A stretch of DNA of 64,000 nt from assembly GCA_028386065.3 (NCBI GenBank), contig JAKUCV010000410.1, positions 1-64,000 on the forward strand. Direction: 5' to 3'. The notes under the pieces are model-generated. The model had not been told where the DNA came from and searched no databases. It saw only the letters and a list, made by a program, of their open reading frames with translations. This document shows, piece after piece, positions 1 through 10,841 of the stretch. Each line of letters starts with the position of its first letter. Positions within the stretch are counted from its first letter, which is position 1. The position numbers and the translations under genes are program-made. The DNA comes from Turnera subulata. Its lineage: Eukaryota; Streptophyta; Magnoliopsida; Malpighiales; Passifloraceae.

Positions 1-390
1 ACACACACTTGTTCTTGAGAGAATTTTCAGAGCTTGAGAAGAGTTCTTGAGTGGTCTGAAAATTGAGAGAAAAACACCACACACAAAAGCTCCCGGAAAC
101 CTGTTGCTAGCACACCAGTTCGGGAGAGCTCGGGTTGAAGTCGTGAGACGTTCTTCAACCGGTTACAGCGGTTCGTGTGGATACCGTAGAGGGGCGAGGT
201 TTTTGTCTGGCTCTAGCTGATTTGGTTCTACAGTTGGGTAAAAGACCTCAACCGTTATAGGTATGAAAAATTGTTATTCGGTTTAGCTCCCTTCACATGG
301 ATCCTCCATGTGTATCCGGTATTTCCGCTGCGCATACATGTTGTATTTTGTGCTTTTGATTGTCAATTGCATGAACCGGATACTTACAGT
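1..390 (+). mobile_element. 3' part of a Copia-like LTR (fragment)
   Basis: This stretch has the look of the R/U5 end of a Copia-type LTR: a leader with gaggggcgagg, then a run ending in ttccgctgcgcat. The same tattccgctgcgca block occurs near the ends of both LTRs of the complete Copia element at 19.2-24.9 kb. It appears to end near position 387-390 (cttaca), where sequence of the antisense gag-like relic begins. The left end lies outside the window. There is no visible coding content. Family assignment is inference from the motif only. Confidence 0.45.
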
Positions 391-1291
391 TGGTGGTTTC
401 GGGGGCTATGTTCTTGGCCGGACAGATTTCTTTCTTGTGTCCATATAGCCCACATTCAAAACAAACTAGGTGGAGGCCATCATATTCAACATGCCACACT
501 CTCCTCCCCATACGAAACTTAGCCAACAGAGGTTTGGTTATGTCTACCTCAACACATACCTTAGCAAATTGCCCCCTTTCTGCATTCAGAGTAGTTCGAT
601 CCACTTTGATAGTGTGCCCAATGCGATTTCCCAGCCTCGTTAGGAACGCAATTTCATAGAACTCCATTGGCAGATTCGGGAAGTGCACCCACACAGCCAC
701 ACTATCAATTGAAGCTTCATAGGGGTCGAAATATGGCCTCCAGGGGCGCATGGTTAGATAATGGTCTGGCACAGTTTATGGACCACCATTCAGAGCATTA
801 TGATAGTCTTGAGGACAACCAAATTTCACAATGTAGAAGTTGTTGCCCAAATCGGCTAAAGTAAAGGAGCGGCTAGTAGTCCATAAGGTATTCAATCTGT
901 TCAGTAGAAATCGGTAACTGACCTTTTTGCCGAGGACTTTCACAATCAAAGCATGCCTCCAGTTACGGTACAGACGTTGTTTTTCAGCAGCTGACAGTCG
1001 AATTGTTAGGCACTCAGGATCATCCTCTTCCGTATCCGAGTCACAGAACACCTCAAAATCCTCAGTCTCAACTGAGTCTGCCTCCATATCCGAGTCCTTT
1101 CCGCCATAACCCATAAGAAGGTCCTTATAGGACGACTTCCTTCTGCTCCCTTCAGTTCCACCATCCATCCGAGTGCGTTCCCCGACAACGTTCCTCTCAC
1201 TATGGCTTAACACGTTGTTCTTCATTCGTGCCTTCTTGCTTACATGAGCTCTGAAACGGCCCGACCCGTATTTACCGTACACGGTAAACAC
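391..1291 (-). pseudogene. Gag/ORF1-like retroelement protein relic (DUF4283-type + CCHC knuckle)
   Basis: Read on the minus strand, this gives one frame broken by a single TAA at 776-778. The N-terminal half is acidic and Ser-rich and leads into a DUF4283-like region (LNRLNTLWTTSRSFTLADLG, then NALNGGP). The downstream half has RPW.PYFDP, a W..FPNLP stretch and a zinc knuckle CFECGLYGHKKEIC that fits CX2CX4HX4C. Such proteins are the nucleic-acid-binding ORF1 or gag-like product of plant LINEs and related retroelements. The reading frame runs into LTR-like sequence at about 390. Its 5' side is cut by the LTR element starting at 1302; a possible continuation of the N-terminus lies beyond it at about 4166-4240. 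I see no reverse transcriptase. It is a relic, not a working gene. Confidence 0.7.
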
Positions 1292-1835
1292 GTGTCAGGA
1301 CTGTGACGTCCCAACCAAGCCAAGCCCAGCATACAGTGTATACAGTAGAAACTCGGGCTCAACAGCCCAAAATGGAAAACATCAATAACAACATAACCGG
1401 CTCAATGGCCCAACAACAGTAAAAATAATGCACAGCGGAAGACTTAATAACTCACAAAACACTATATGCGACACTGATGCAAACTATGGATCCGAGCCCT
1501 GCCCAAGGGATAACGCCGCAGCCTGTCTGGAATACACCAAACCTGTACCACAAATAACTCATCCTACGGGATGAAAGCCCGCTGGTGAGGGGTGAGTCCG
1601 AAGTGCTCACAACCATGGATAGACGATCAATGTGAAACACTATAAGTACTCAAGGTAAAAAACACGGGCATAACAGCCAAAACGAAAGACAAGACCCAAA
1701 ACCGGTCCAAGACCAAAAGACTCAAATAAAAATCCATTTTCCAAGTTTATCTTTCCGGGCCCCGTCACGGATAAGCTAGGGGTCAAACCTGGTTATCAAC
1801 ATATTCCGGGTGCCAGACCAAATCCAAGAGAACCC

Positions 1836-2225
1836 AGGTATCGACATCCCAAAAATACGAACCCGGGGATAGACATCCCAAATATAATCAAGGGATAGAC
1901 ATCCCAAGCATAGACATGCTTATCACAAGTAACCCAGGTCAAGGCCACCACGAAACAGTCTTAAACCATCGAGTCGTACCACTACTTATCACGTGACAAT
2001 TATATTATCGTCATCAAAATCAAATCACAGGTATCAACATCCCTAACCAAAATACCGAGATAGACATCCCCATCCAAAATCAAGGATCGACATCCTTAAC
2101 ACCAATTATTAATTATTCTATTTTATTTTATGCCAAAAAGACACAAGGATAAACATCCAAAAACTCGACGTACAGGGATAAACATCCCAAAACCAAATCA
2201 AGATACTGGGATAAACATCCCGACA
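1836..2225 (+). repeat. Degenerate minisatellite, unit core GGGATAgACATCCC
   Basis: About nine dispersed copies of a near-palindromic 14-mer (ggggatagacatccc, agggatagacatccc, agggataaacatccc, tgggataaacatccc and variants) lie in this block of element A, separated by 10-60 bases of AT-rich spacer. The unit can fold on itself (GGGAT/ATCCC). Element B carries a different repeat unit at the corresponding place. Confidence 0.8.
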
Positions 2226-3599
2226 ACAATCACAACAAATGCAACAACTAACAGTGCAATAAACATCAAACACAATGACCGAGTAATATAGGCACATATT
2301 GAAGGAAATCCATCCTCACCTTGGCCGATTACTCAACTTCGGAGACAATGACCGGTCCGACGCCGGCTCCTCGGGAAACTGCCCGATATCCAAACCTATC
2401 CAACAAAACAACATATACACATAAATGCACATAATCGGTATACTATGATGCCAAAACTGCGAAATACCCCATCCCGGTTCATATCCGTTATTATTATCTT
2501 TTACCGAAAATATTATACCGTACGTATATCCGAATATAATTTCGGTACCATACTTTAATTAAAACTCTTTTCAAAATATTTCATAAAGTAAAATACTTTT
2601 TCCAAAATATTTTTATATCTATTTATCCCAATCTTATTTATTATTATTTTTTTTTCCATAAGGTTTTTACCATATATTAATTTCAAAAGATTATAATCAT
2701 ATCATTTTTACCTCCACTCCTCAAAAGTATTAATATGTCAAAGTCATTATTTCACTTAAGATCATATAACATATATTTTATTTTCTTCCTAGAAAATATT
2801 CTCAAATAATTTATAACTATTTTTCTAGAAAATATAATTGATGTAAGCTATATATATTTTGCAGAAGATAATAGTATATATATATTCCATGATATCCACA
2901 CGCATATCCTTTTCTAAAACAAAAATAATCATAAGGTAGTATTCTTTTTAAGTCATATTAATCATACCATATATATATTCAAGAGAAAAGTGTGTTATTT
3001 ATATATATATCCAGAAAATATATCAATATATATAATTTTTTTTTCAGGAATACATTTAATATAAACCCCTTTTTCTAATCAGAAATATATATATATATAT
3101 ATATATTGTTATTTCTTTTCTTTTTTTTTAAGTCTGGGCCAGCCCATAAGAATTCTGGGCCAACCCAGACCATGTCACTCCCGGCCCAACACCTCAAGCC
3201 CAAACCAAACAACAACCGGGTCAACCCATCCCAACGGGTCGACCCTCTTAGGAAACTGGGTCGCTCACAACCCGTTTCTCACCTCGGCGGGTCGCGGGTA
3301 AAGGCGGCTGCGGATCACGGTAGCGATGGCTGAGGGGCGTGGCGACGAGGCGAGGGTGGCGGTCGAGCAAGACGGCGCGACACTGCGGCAGGAGGAAGGC
3401 CGGCGTCGTGGCTTGGCTCCTCTCCGGCGGTTGTTGCAGAAGAGAGGGAGGTGTCCGTCGGGTCGGTGGCCATAGGTGGCGCGTCGTGGGGCGGATTCGG
3501 GAAGCGAGGACGACGTCCAGTCGGCGACGCTGCGAGGAAGACGATGCCAGCGTGGTGATGCGTGCGGTGGCTCGGTGGCGGCAGAGGTGACGGTGGCGG

Positions 3600-3840
3600 G
3601 TGCAGCTCTTCCCCTCCCCTTCTTTTCTTTTTTCTTTTTTTCCCCTCTTTTTCCTTCCTTCCCGATTTCCATTTCTTTTTTCCCTTCTTTCATTTCTTTT
3701 TTTTTTCCTCTTTTTTTTTCTTCTCCTCTTCTTTCTTTTCTCTCTTTTTTTTTTTCTTTTTCTTCCCTCTTTTTTTTCTCTTCTTTCTTTTCTCTTTTCT
3801 TTTCTCTTCTCTTCCTCCCCCCTTCTTCTTCACCGGCTTT
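3600..3840 (+). repeat. Polypyrimidine tract inside element A
   Basis: About 240 bases are almost purely C and T on the plus strand. On the element's sense (minus) strand this is a GA-rich tract. Lys/Glu-rich or Phe/Ser-rich reading frames here are composition artefacts. Confidence 0.9.
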
Positions 3841-4165
3841 TAACTGTTTTTTTTCTTTACTGTTTGACATGTGAGCTTCAATAATGCAATAATCTGGAGC
3901 GAGTCCGGTCCGGACCAGAAAATAACTGATACTCCCTTAGTTATTTTCCGGTGTGATTTTTCCGAGAATTCCGGGATCCGAAAAATACCGACTTTCGGTC
4001 CGTAAAATCCACGAAAAAATCTCGAGCGCGAGAAAGCTCTCGGTTACGAAAAACGGCGCTCGGTTTACCTTGAATTAATTACCCAAGATTAATTTTTCGG
4101 TAAATCACGGTAAAAAGACTTTTACAGTCCCGGTAAAAATCCAAATTTTTACCCGGGCTGTTACA

Positions 4166-4790
4166 AGCTCGATCATCTTCATCTCCATTTGGCTTCGTCT
4201 CATGCAATCCTTGGGGAGGAGGCGACCCACCAGAAGCAATTGGAGTTGGCATACCAACTGCTTGATAAAATGACTAGGAGAAAACAAGGAAAAAACAAAG
4301 TAGACAATTGAGAGGTTTTCACGCGCTCACGCGCTCAAAACATGCTAAGCAAGTCCTAATTTACACCTTATTTTTCAAACTCAACTTTGTTAACGTCTGT
4401 GCATGCGCATGGTCCTATAATTTTTTTTGGTCGAAACCAGAAGTATATTAAAATATACATGAGCTAGGTACATGATTAGAAGTCGTTAGCTCAGTTCGAC
4501 TTCTATCTTATACAAGAGACATGACAAACATAGTGAAAAATAGTACATGACGAGGGATCAGAATCCCTAATAAAACTGGACATGAAGAAACAACATAGAC
4601 TATTGGAACAACCATTGCAAAGATTAAAAATATAAAAACCTGGGACGTGATTGGTCAGCGAGGATGAGAAATATCCGGCGGCCGTAAGTCGTTGCATCAG
4701 TAAGAAAATATGACCCGTTACGATTCCACACTTACCACCTAACCTTACAGTATATAATATATTTTTTCTTATGAGATACAATATATAATA
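4166..4790. other. Non-coding flank of element A; possible 5' remnant of the gag-like relic
   Basis: On the minus strand about 4166-4240 reads GMPTPIASGGSPPPQGLHE and then an acidic run, which may be the original N-terminus of the gag-like relic before element A inserted. The rest is AT-rich. I see no gene, RNA or clear repeat. Confidence 0.4.
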
Positions 4791-4792
4791 TA

Positions 4793-5664
4793 CTCCCTCC
4801 ATTTCATATTAGTTGTTGTTCTAGTAAATGATTTTTGTTTCAAATTAATTGACGCATTGATATATGCAATGCATGTCAATTTTTTTCTCCTATTTACCCC
4901 TATTGATAGGACCTAAAACGATGAGTAGAACTGAAAAAAACAAACAATTAATGAAATGATTAATTTAGTCTTTTTATCATAATTTTTACTAGAATTAAAG
5001 TTAATGAGTAGTTTTTTAATCTTTCTGCCAGAACCTTAAGGGAATCCATATTTGCACTCCTTCAATCAATATTGGCACTCCATTTTTCTATTGTTTGGTT
5101 ATGAAATAACACAATTAACCTTTATGATGGTAAAAAGTCTAATTTTAAAAATTAAATAAATAATGATGTGGATAGGTAATATAAATATCCAATAATGTAC
5201 CAAAAAAATAAAACTATCCAATAAAAAAATTTCTTGAGTAAGAAAGTCTTTTGTATCTCTAGTATTATTGAATAAAAAAATCTATCTTTAAGATTTATCC
5301 AAACCACTAAATTAAAATTTCATATTTATGATCCTTGAAAACACTAAATTAATGTTAAATTTGAGAGAATTCTTGGAAGTGTTCGAAATCTCATGTCAAT
5401 ACTTAACTTGAAAGAAGAAAGATAAAACCACCATAAATATCATTCCATTCAAGGTTAAGAAATTAATACACATAAAGTATTTTTAAACAAGCCAAAGAGA
5501 CCACAATAATAATATCAATTCACTGTTTGAAAAAGCTAAATTTTAAAAGAAGATTATTTGTGTTATTTAATGACCAAACAATGAAAAGTTAGAGTGAGAA
5601 TATTAATAGAGGAGTGCAAATATGAATCCTGAACCTTAAACTTCAATTAATATGAAACTGAGGG
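4793..5664. mobile_element. Stowaway-like MITE, interrupted
   Basis: The left end reads ta|CTCCCTCCATTTCATATTAG. The right end, reverse complemented, reads TACCCTCAGTTTCATATTAA. CTCCCTCC ends with TA duplication are the hallmark of Stowaway (Tc1/Mariner) MITEs. Without the second MITE nested at 5040-5630 and one target copy, the element is about 270 bp, a normal Stowaway length. Confidence 0.7.
5040..5630. mobile_element. MULE-type MITE, copy 1 (nested)
   Basis: The terminal inverted repeats are GGGAATCCATATTTGCACTC on the left and, reverse complemented, AGGATTCATATTTGCACTCC on the right. A perfect 9-bp target duplication, GAACCTTAA, lies at 5031-5039 and 5631-5639. A 9-bp duplication points to the Mutator superfamily. 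It has no coding capacity and sits inside the Stowaway-like MITE. Copies 2 (12369-12661) and 3 (42436-43359) share the ATATTTGCACTCC-type ends. Confidence 0.85.
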
Positions 5665-5666
5665 TA

Positions 5667-6272
5667 TTAATTATGCATCCTATTGGAAGACCAATAGCGA
5701 CATCATAAATAATTAATAACCATCCAGTAATTCCCTGGTTAAGCCTCCCCAATATATAGTGCCTCTAATGTGACTACTTAATATATAGTGTCTCTAATGT
5801 GACTACTTAAAAGCCATTGTCACTAATTGAGGTTGGTTCAAGTGGTAAGCGACTTGTTCTACTTAAGTAAGGTTTCAGATTCGAATCTTCATGTATGTTT
5901 TACCACCCAAGTGCGCACATCTTAATGCCACCCAATCCAACACAAACAAGAACCAATTTCTTATTCAACTTTCTGTTTTTCTTTTGTCTTTGTTTTGCTA
6001 ACCCCATGTGGGTGGTGGTGGAGTTGGGAAGTTCGATACGTACATGGTCTGCCTGCACATTTGTCTACAATTTTTTTTTTTTTCTGATCATGCTACAATC
6101 TTTTTTATTACCCTTTATAATATACTAATTATGCATCCTATTGCGCGCAAAACCAATGGCGAAATCTTAAATAATAATTAATCTCTGCCAAAATATGTGA
6201 GTACATTTTAAATAATCAATTAATCGAGCATAATGCCATGCATACATACTTCCCCGGTTAAGCCTCCCCCAC
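5667..6272. repeat. Direct-repeat pair plus a 29-bp tandem duplication
   Basis: The block at 5667-5750 (attatgcatcctattg ... ggttaagcctcccc) recurs in diverged form at 6124-6270. Between them a 29-base unit with core ctctaatgtgactactt is tandemly duplicated at 5751-5779 and 5780-5808. A SINE head lies at 5826-5897. No gene is seen. Confidence 0.6.
5826..5897 (+). mobile_element. SINE head fragment
   Basis: The sequence ggttcaagtggtaagcgact is nearly identical to the 5' end of the complete SINE at 37902. It has a tRNA-like A-box region and a B-box-like GATTCGAATC. The similarity stops after about 70 bases, so this is a 5' fragment. Confidence 0.65.
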
Positions 6273-6499
6273 AGATATACTTAACCCTACAGTACTGTCT
6301 GAACACACCCAGGAAAGTAACTTCAATTCCCTTACAGAGCTCCAGGTACAAATTTTTGTGCTTCAGCCAAGAAAACCTTCCTGTAATCAATCTTACTCTT
6401 TGTTAGCTTGCTCTGTTGATTGTGTTCCGTTCCTGTTCCCTTCTCCATTACTAGCTATTTTCTGAAACACAAAGAAAAAAAAAAAAAAGAAAGAAAATC

Positions 6500-9400
6500 A
6501 TGGCCGAGGTTTTGGTAGCAGGAGCTGTTGTGTCTGCTGTCTTTAGTGTCCTATTTGACAAGATGGCTTCCCCAGAGGTTATAAACTTTTTCAAGCAGCG
6601 AAAGCTGGATGATAAGCTGCTGAAGAAGTTGGAAACGAGAATGAACACTGTCAATGGGCTGCTCGCAGATGCTGAGGAGAAGCAGATTACTTCCCCTGCC
6701 GTGAAGAAATGGTTGGACGACCTCAAAGACATTGCCTATGAAATTGATGACTTCTTGGACGAGATTGCCTACGGAGCTCATGAACAACAACTAATAATGG
6801 AAGTGGAAGCAAGAAGTCCAAAAATTACCTGCTCAGATCAGGTGCGAAACTTCCTCTCTTCTCTTAATCCATGTAAGAAGGGGATGGGAGAGATGCAACC
6901 AAGATTGGAGGAGATCTTTGATAGAGTAGAAGACTTGTTGCAGCAAACAACCACACTTGGTTTGGTGGCGCAGGTTGGGAGAACACCTGATCAGGCATCA
7001 TCATCATCTTCTCATGAGAGAAGAACCACTTCTCTGTTAGTTGATCCTACTATTTATGGCAGGGATAATAATAAGAAAGCTATAATGCAATTGTTGTTGT
7101 CCGATGATGCAAAAGGCAAGCACCCGCTTGTGATTCCCATAGTCGGGATGGGCGGGGTGGGCAAAACCACACTTGCACAACTTGTTTACAACGATGATCA
7201 AGTGAAGCAACGGTTTGATGATACACATAGAGCATGGGTCTGTGTCTCCGAAGAATCTGATATTTTCAAGGTGACCCTGAACATTCTCAAAGAACTTGGT
7301 GTAGCTGAATGTGATTCATCAACTCCTCCCAATCAGTTGCAACTTAAGCTAAAGGAGAAAGTAACAGGGAAAAGGGTTTTACTTGTTCTGGATGACATCT
7401 GGAGTGAGCGTGCCTATTGGAACAGTTTGCTGGCACCATTCTCTTCTGCTGCAGAAGGAAGCAAGGTCCTCATTACTACACGAAATGAGCAACTGGCATC
7501 GACCATGTCTTCCATTCCAAGTCACAGTTTGGAAGTATTAAATGAAGATGATTGCTGGCAGTTGTTTGCACGACATGCCTTTGATGGTGGCGTTGCTGGT
7601 GCTTATGGAGGAGAATTTGAAGAAATTGGGATGGAAATTGCTAGAAAATGCGGAGGCCTGCCTCTGGCTGCAAGAACCCTTGGAAGTTTACTCCGTGGTA
7701 AGAAAATTGCTAAAGAGTGGGAATCCATATTAAAGAGCAATATGTGGGATATGCGCAATGGCGACATTATTCCGGCTCTGAGATTGAGCTACCATTAGCT
7801 TCCTTCCCCGCTCAAGCAATGTTTTGCTTACTGTGCTGTCTTTCCAAAGGACTTTGAATTCAACAAGGAAGATTTGGTGCTCTTATGGATGGCAGAGGGA
7901 TTCATTGTCCAACCTGATGAAACGAGAGATATGGAAGAGATTGGCATTGAGTATTTTGAAGAACTTGAATCCAGGTCATTTTTTACTTTTAAAAAATTTA
8001 AGTATGGTGGTGGTCCAAGAATTTTTGTTATGCATGATTTGGTCAATGATTTGGCAAAATCTATCGAGGGGGAATTCTTCTACAACATGGATGATGTTGA
8101 TAAGGGGCGACCTAGTGGAAGGACTCGCCATTTGTTTTGTATACAAAATGGATCTAATCCACTGGAGCGAGTGAAGAGCCTCTGTGAAGCAAGGATGTTA
8201 CGGACCTTGAAATATACGGTGCATGGTCAACCTGGTCAGTCTCTCAATTTATTGTCAAGTCAGAGGCGCTTGCGAGTGCTGGATTTTTCCTCTGAGAGGA
8301 GGGATAGTGATGCTGGAAACATTTTGCCAGAATTGGTTGGAAGTTTGAAATACTTGAGGTTTATGCGACTGAGGGTGCCGTCAATGCAAAGTTTGCCAAA
8401 AGATATGGGTAGTTTATGTTATTTGCAAACACTGATCCTGAATCGTTGCTACCAACTCACTGGGTTGCCTGATTCGATAGGCAAGTTAAAGGAGTTGAGG
8501 CACTTTAGCCTAAATCATACAAAGGTAGAAGTGTTGCCTGATTGGATAGGCAAGTTAAAGAATTTGAGGCACCTAGAGCTTCAGGGCACACCGATCCAAC
8601 AGCTTCCCGATTCTATATGCGGTCTCTACAATTTGCAGACTTTAGACTTGCATTGGTGTCGTGGACTAGCTGAGCTTCCAGACAAGATGAAGGATCTAGT
8701 CAACCTATGTAATCTTGATATTAGGGATACTGGTTTGAAATATATGCCAGTAGGGATGGGCAAACTGGTGAAGCTCCAGACTTTAACAAATTTTATTGTT
8801 GGTGAACAACAGCAGCGAGGGTCTGGGCTTGGAGAGTTGGGGGAGCTCCGAAATTTACAAGGGAAATTAGTGCTTGAAAATCTGGAGAACGTTGTGGATG
8901 AGGGAGATGCCTTGAGGGCCAATTTGAAAGACAAGAAGGGGCTACGGAAGTTGAATTATTGTTGGAAGAATAATGATGGTTCAGCAGCCGACGCAAGCCT
9001 ACTCCTACAGCATCTGCGGCCTCACGTAAACGTGGAGAGGATTGAGATTAAAGGATTTAGGGGTACAACTCTTCCGGATTGGTTGGGGGACTCCTCCTAT
9101 TCCAAGCTTGTGAGTTTGGTTCTTTCTGAGAGCAAACACTGCACTCACTTGCCACCGGTTGGGCAGTTGCCGTTCTTAGAACAACTTTGGATATCTAAGT
9201 TTGATTGCGTAGTGACAGTGGGGGCAGAGTTCTACTACGGTGGTGGGAGTTGCAAGTCTTCAACCCAACAACAACCATTTCAATCCCTCAAACATCTAAA
9301 TTTTGACAAGATGGCACGATGGGAGGAATGGATATCTGATGATGATGATGGGAGACAAGGCAGCAGCAGAAGGAGGGCATTCCCTGTTCTGGAGCGTCTA

Positions 9401-10003
9401 GAACTTGAGTTATGTGGTGAATTGAGGAGGGTGAATCACCTGTTCCTCCCATCCCTTGTTGGGCTGACACTAAGGAGATGTCCCAAGCTGACCTTTCCCA
9501 ACCACCTTTCTCTCCCGTCCCTTGTTGATCTGACTGTAGTTGATTGTCAAGCACAAGAACTATTATTAGAACAACTTGTAGAAGGAGGGCCTTCTTCTAC
9601 AATCCAAAAGCTTTACATTGCGGGTTGCAGCATTGGCATGTTTTGGGGTTTGGATGAGCTCTCTTCTCTTTCATCCTTCCGCTTACATAATATCCAAGAT
9701 TTGGAATCCTTCTCCGGGAGGATATCTTTGCCTTGTAGTCTTACCCAGATTACCCTATGGAATCTCCAAAACCTCAAGTCTCTGGGTTACAATGGGCTTC
9801 ACCATCTCACCTCTCTCAAATAATTGGAAATCGAGTATTGCCCGGAGCTCCAATGCATCCCAGAAGAGGGGCTGCCCCCATCCCTTTCCTATTTAGGAAT
9901 CGATGGATGCCCTGCGCTGCAAAGTAGGTGTCAAAGAGGGGAAGGGGAAGATTGGCCCAAAATCTCTCACATCCCCAAAATAGACATTCCTCCTCCAAAT
10001 TAA
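6500..10003 (+). pseudogene. CC-NBS-LRR resistance gene (RPP13-like/RGA type) with two nonsense codons
   Basis: A single uninterrupted frame of 1,168 codons runs from ATG 6500 to TAA 10001-10003, broken only by TAG at 7796-7798 (codon 433) and TAA at 9821-9823 (codon 1108). There are no frameshifts. In order: an Rx-type coiled coil (about 1-165, with IDDFLDEIAY), P-loop GMGGVGKTTLAQ (~217), RNBS-A RAWVCVSEES, kinase-2 LLVLDDIW, RNBS-B GSKVLITTRN, GLPLAA (~387), CFAYCAVFPKDFEF (~440), MHD in VMHDLVNDL (~512), then leucine-rich repeats from about 560 to the end and the usual SHIPKIDIPP-like tail. Such receptors detect pathogen effectors inside the cell. As it stands translation would stop after the NBS, giving a ~432-residue CC-NB protein; residues after codon 1108 are also lost. 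It is a recently inactivated gene, or a truncated CN protein if expressed. Confidence 0.92.
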
Positions 10004-10841
10004 ACCACAAGGTAAGTACACACACGACTTCTTGAAAAAATCTTAATCTGGGCTTATTTTGCATCATCGCATATATACGTACTTACTTATAGGAGGAAGT
10101 TCTTACTTCTTTGCCTCTAACTAAAATTCATTGACGTGGTTGAATGCTGATGAGAGAGGTTAGGGGCAGTATTGGTTGGCTTGAAGGAAACTTGCATGTC
10201 TTCTAATTATCTGAATTTGTGAGACAAGGAGTTCAAAGATTACTCCAAATTTAAATTAGTTGTTGTTGAGGGTGGAAATGGTAGTTCGGGTTCAAAAAGA
10301 GTTCAAAATGATGAATGCTTGGATGAACCTGATGAAGTGATTTCGTTTGATGAGAATCTCTTTAATTTAAGTCATGAAATTGATGTGAAAAGTGAAGTTG
10401 TTGAATTTGTTAACTGTGAAGCCATGTGCCTAGAGTTCAAAGAATTCTCTAGTTGTCAATTGATTGAAATGGAAAGTGAAACCAATGTTAGTTCAGGTAT
10501 AGGAATACCTACAACAGAGAAGAATGTGAAGCTTGGTTTGTGTGATGATGAGCTTCTGGAATATAAAATTCTGGAAATGAATAGAGGTAGGAGAAATCAT
10601 AAGATTAAGGTGAGAAAAAAGGTTGATATATGCATTGAAGAGAAGTCATTAGAGTTCTATGAATTCTTTGATCATTCAACTGGCAAGAAAAGACGACGTC
10701 CTACGAATTAGAGGAAAAGAAAAAAAAATTAGGAGGTTTCAAGTCTGTTCACCAAGTCTTTGACAAGAATTCAGTTCATGCTGTTGAAGAGGTTTGTTGA
10801 AAATGAAGTTGAAGTTGAAGAGCAGCTTGTTCATGGGGAAG
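10004..10841 (+). other. Region with a 130-codon ORF (10319-10711), probable retroelement interior
   Basis: The ORF at 10319-10711 encodes an acidic protein (CDDELLEYKILEMNRGRR ... KKRRRPTN) with no domain I recognise. It lies upstream of a purine run (atggggaag, 10833-10841) followed by TGTTGG, as expected for a polypurine tract beside a 3' LTR. It may therefore be degenerate retroelement internal sequence. I assign no function. Confidence 0.4.

Larger units (their letters stand above)
1302..4165 (-). mobile_element. LTR-type element A (probable large solo LTR), 2.9 kb
   Basis: On the minus strand the element starts TGTAACAGCCCGGGTAAAA at 4165 and ends GGGACGTCACA at 1302, giving the TG...CA ends of an LTR. 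It is homologous in sequence and order to element B at 31464-34728: the same start, a splice-donor-like GAGGTGAG, an AT-rich middle, a minisatellite block, a cCACCCCTCAC block, CTCGGATCCA and CTTCCGCTGTGCA. No gag or pol is present, so a solo LTR or non-autonomous element is likely. The flanking 5-mers (aggac and agctc) match at only 3 of 5 positions, so the target duplication has decayed or one end is wrong. The long pyrimidine run at 3600-3840 produces meaningless ORFs. Confidence 0.7.

Noticed and set aside
1836..2225. Possible CRISPR-like array of GGGATA-ACATCCC units
   Set aside because: Eukaryotic LTR context, irregular spacing and degenerate units; a minisatellite explains it.
3265..3874. 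Long ORFs on both strands (201 and 132 codons)
   Set aside because: They are read from a pure pyrimidine/purine tract; the products are Lys/Glu or Phe/Ser runs with no domain.
5870..5890. Possible tRNA gene (B-box-like GATTCGAATC)
   Set aside because: No full cloverleaf can be formed, and the sequence matches the head of the SINE at 37902.
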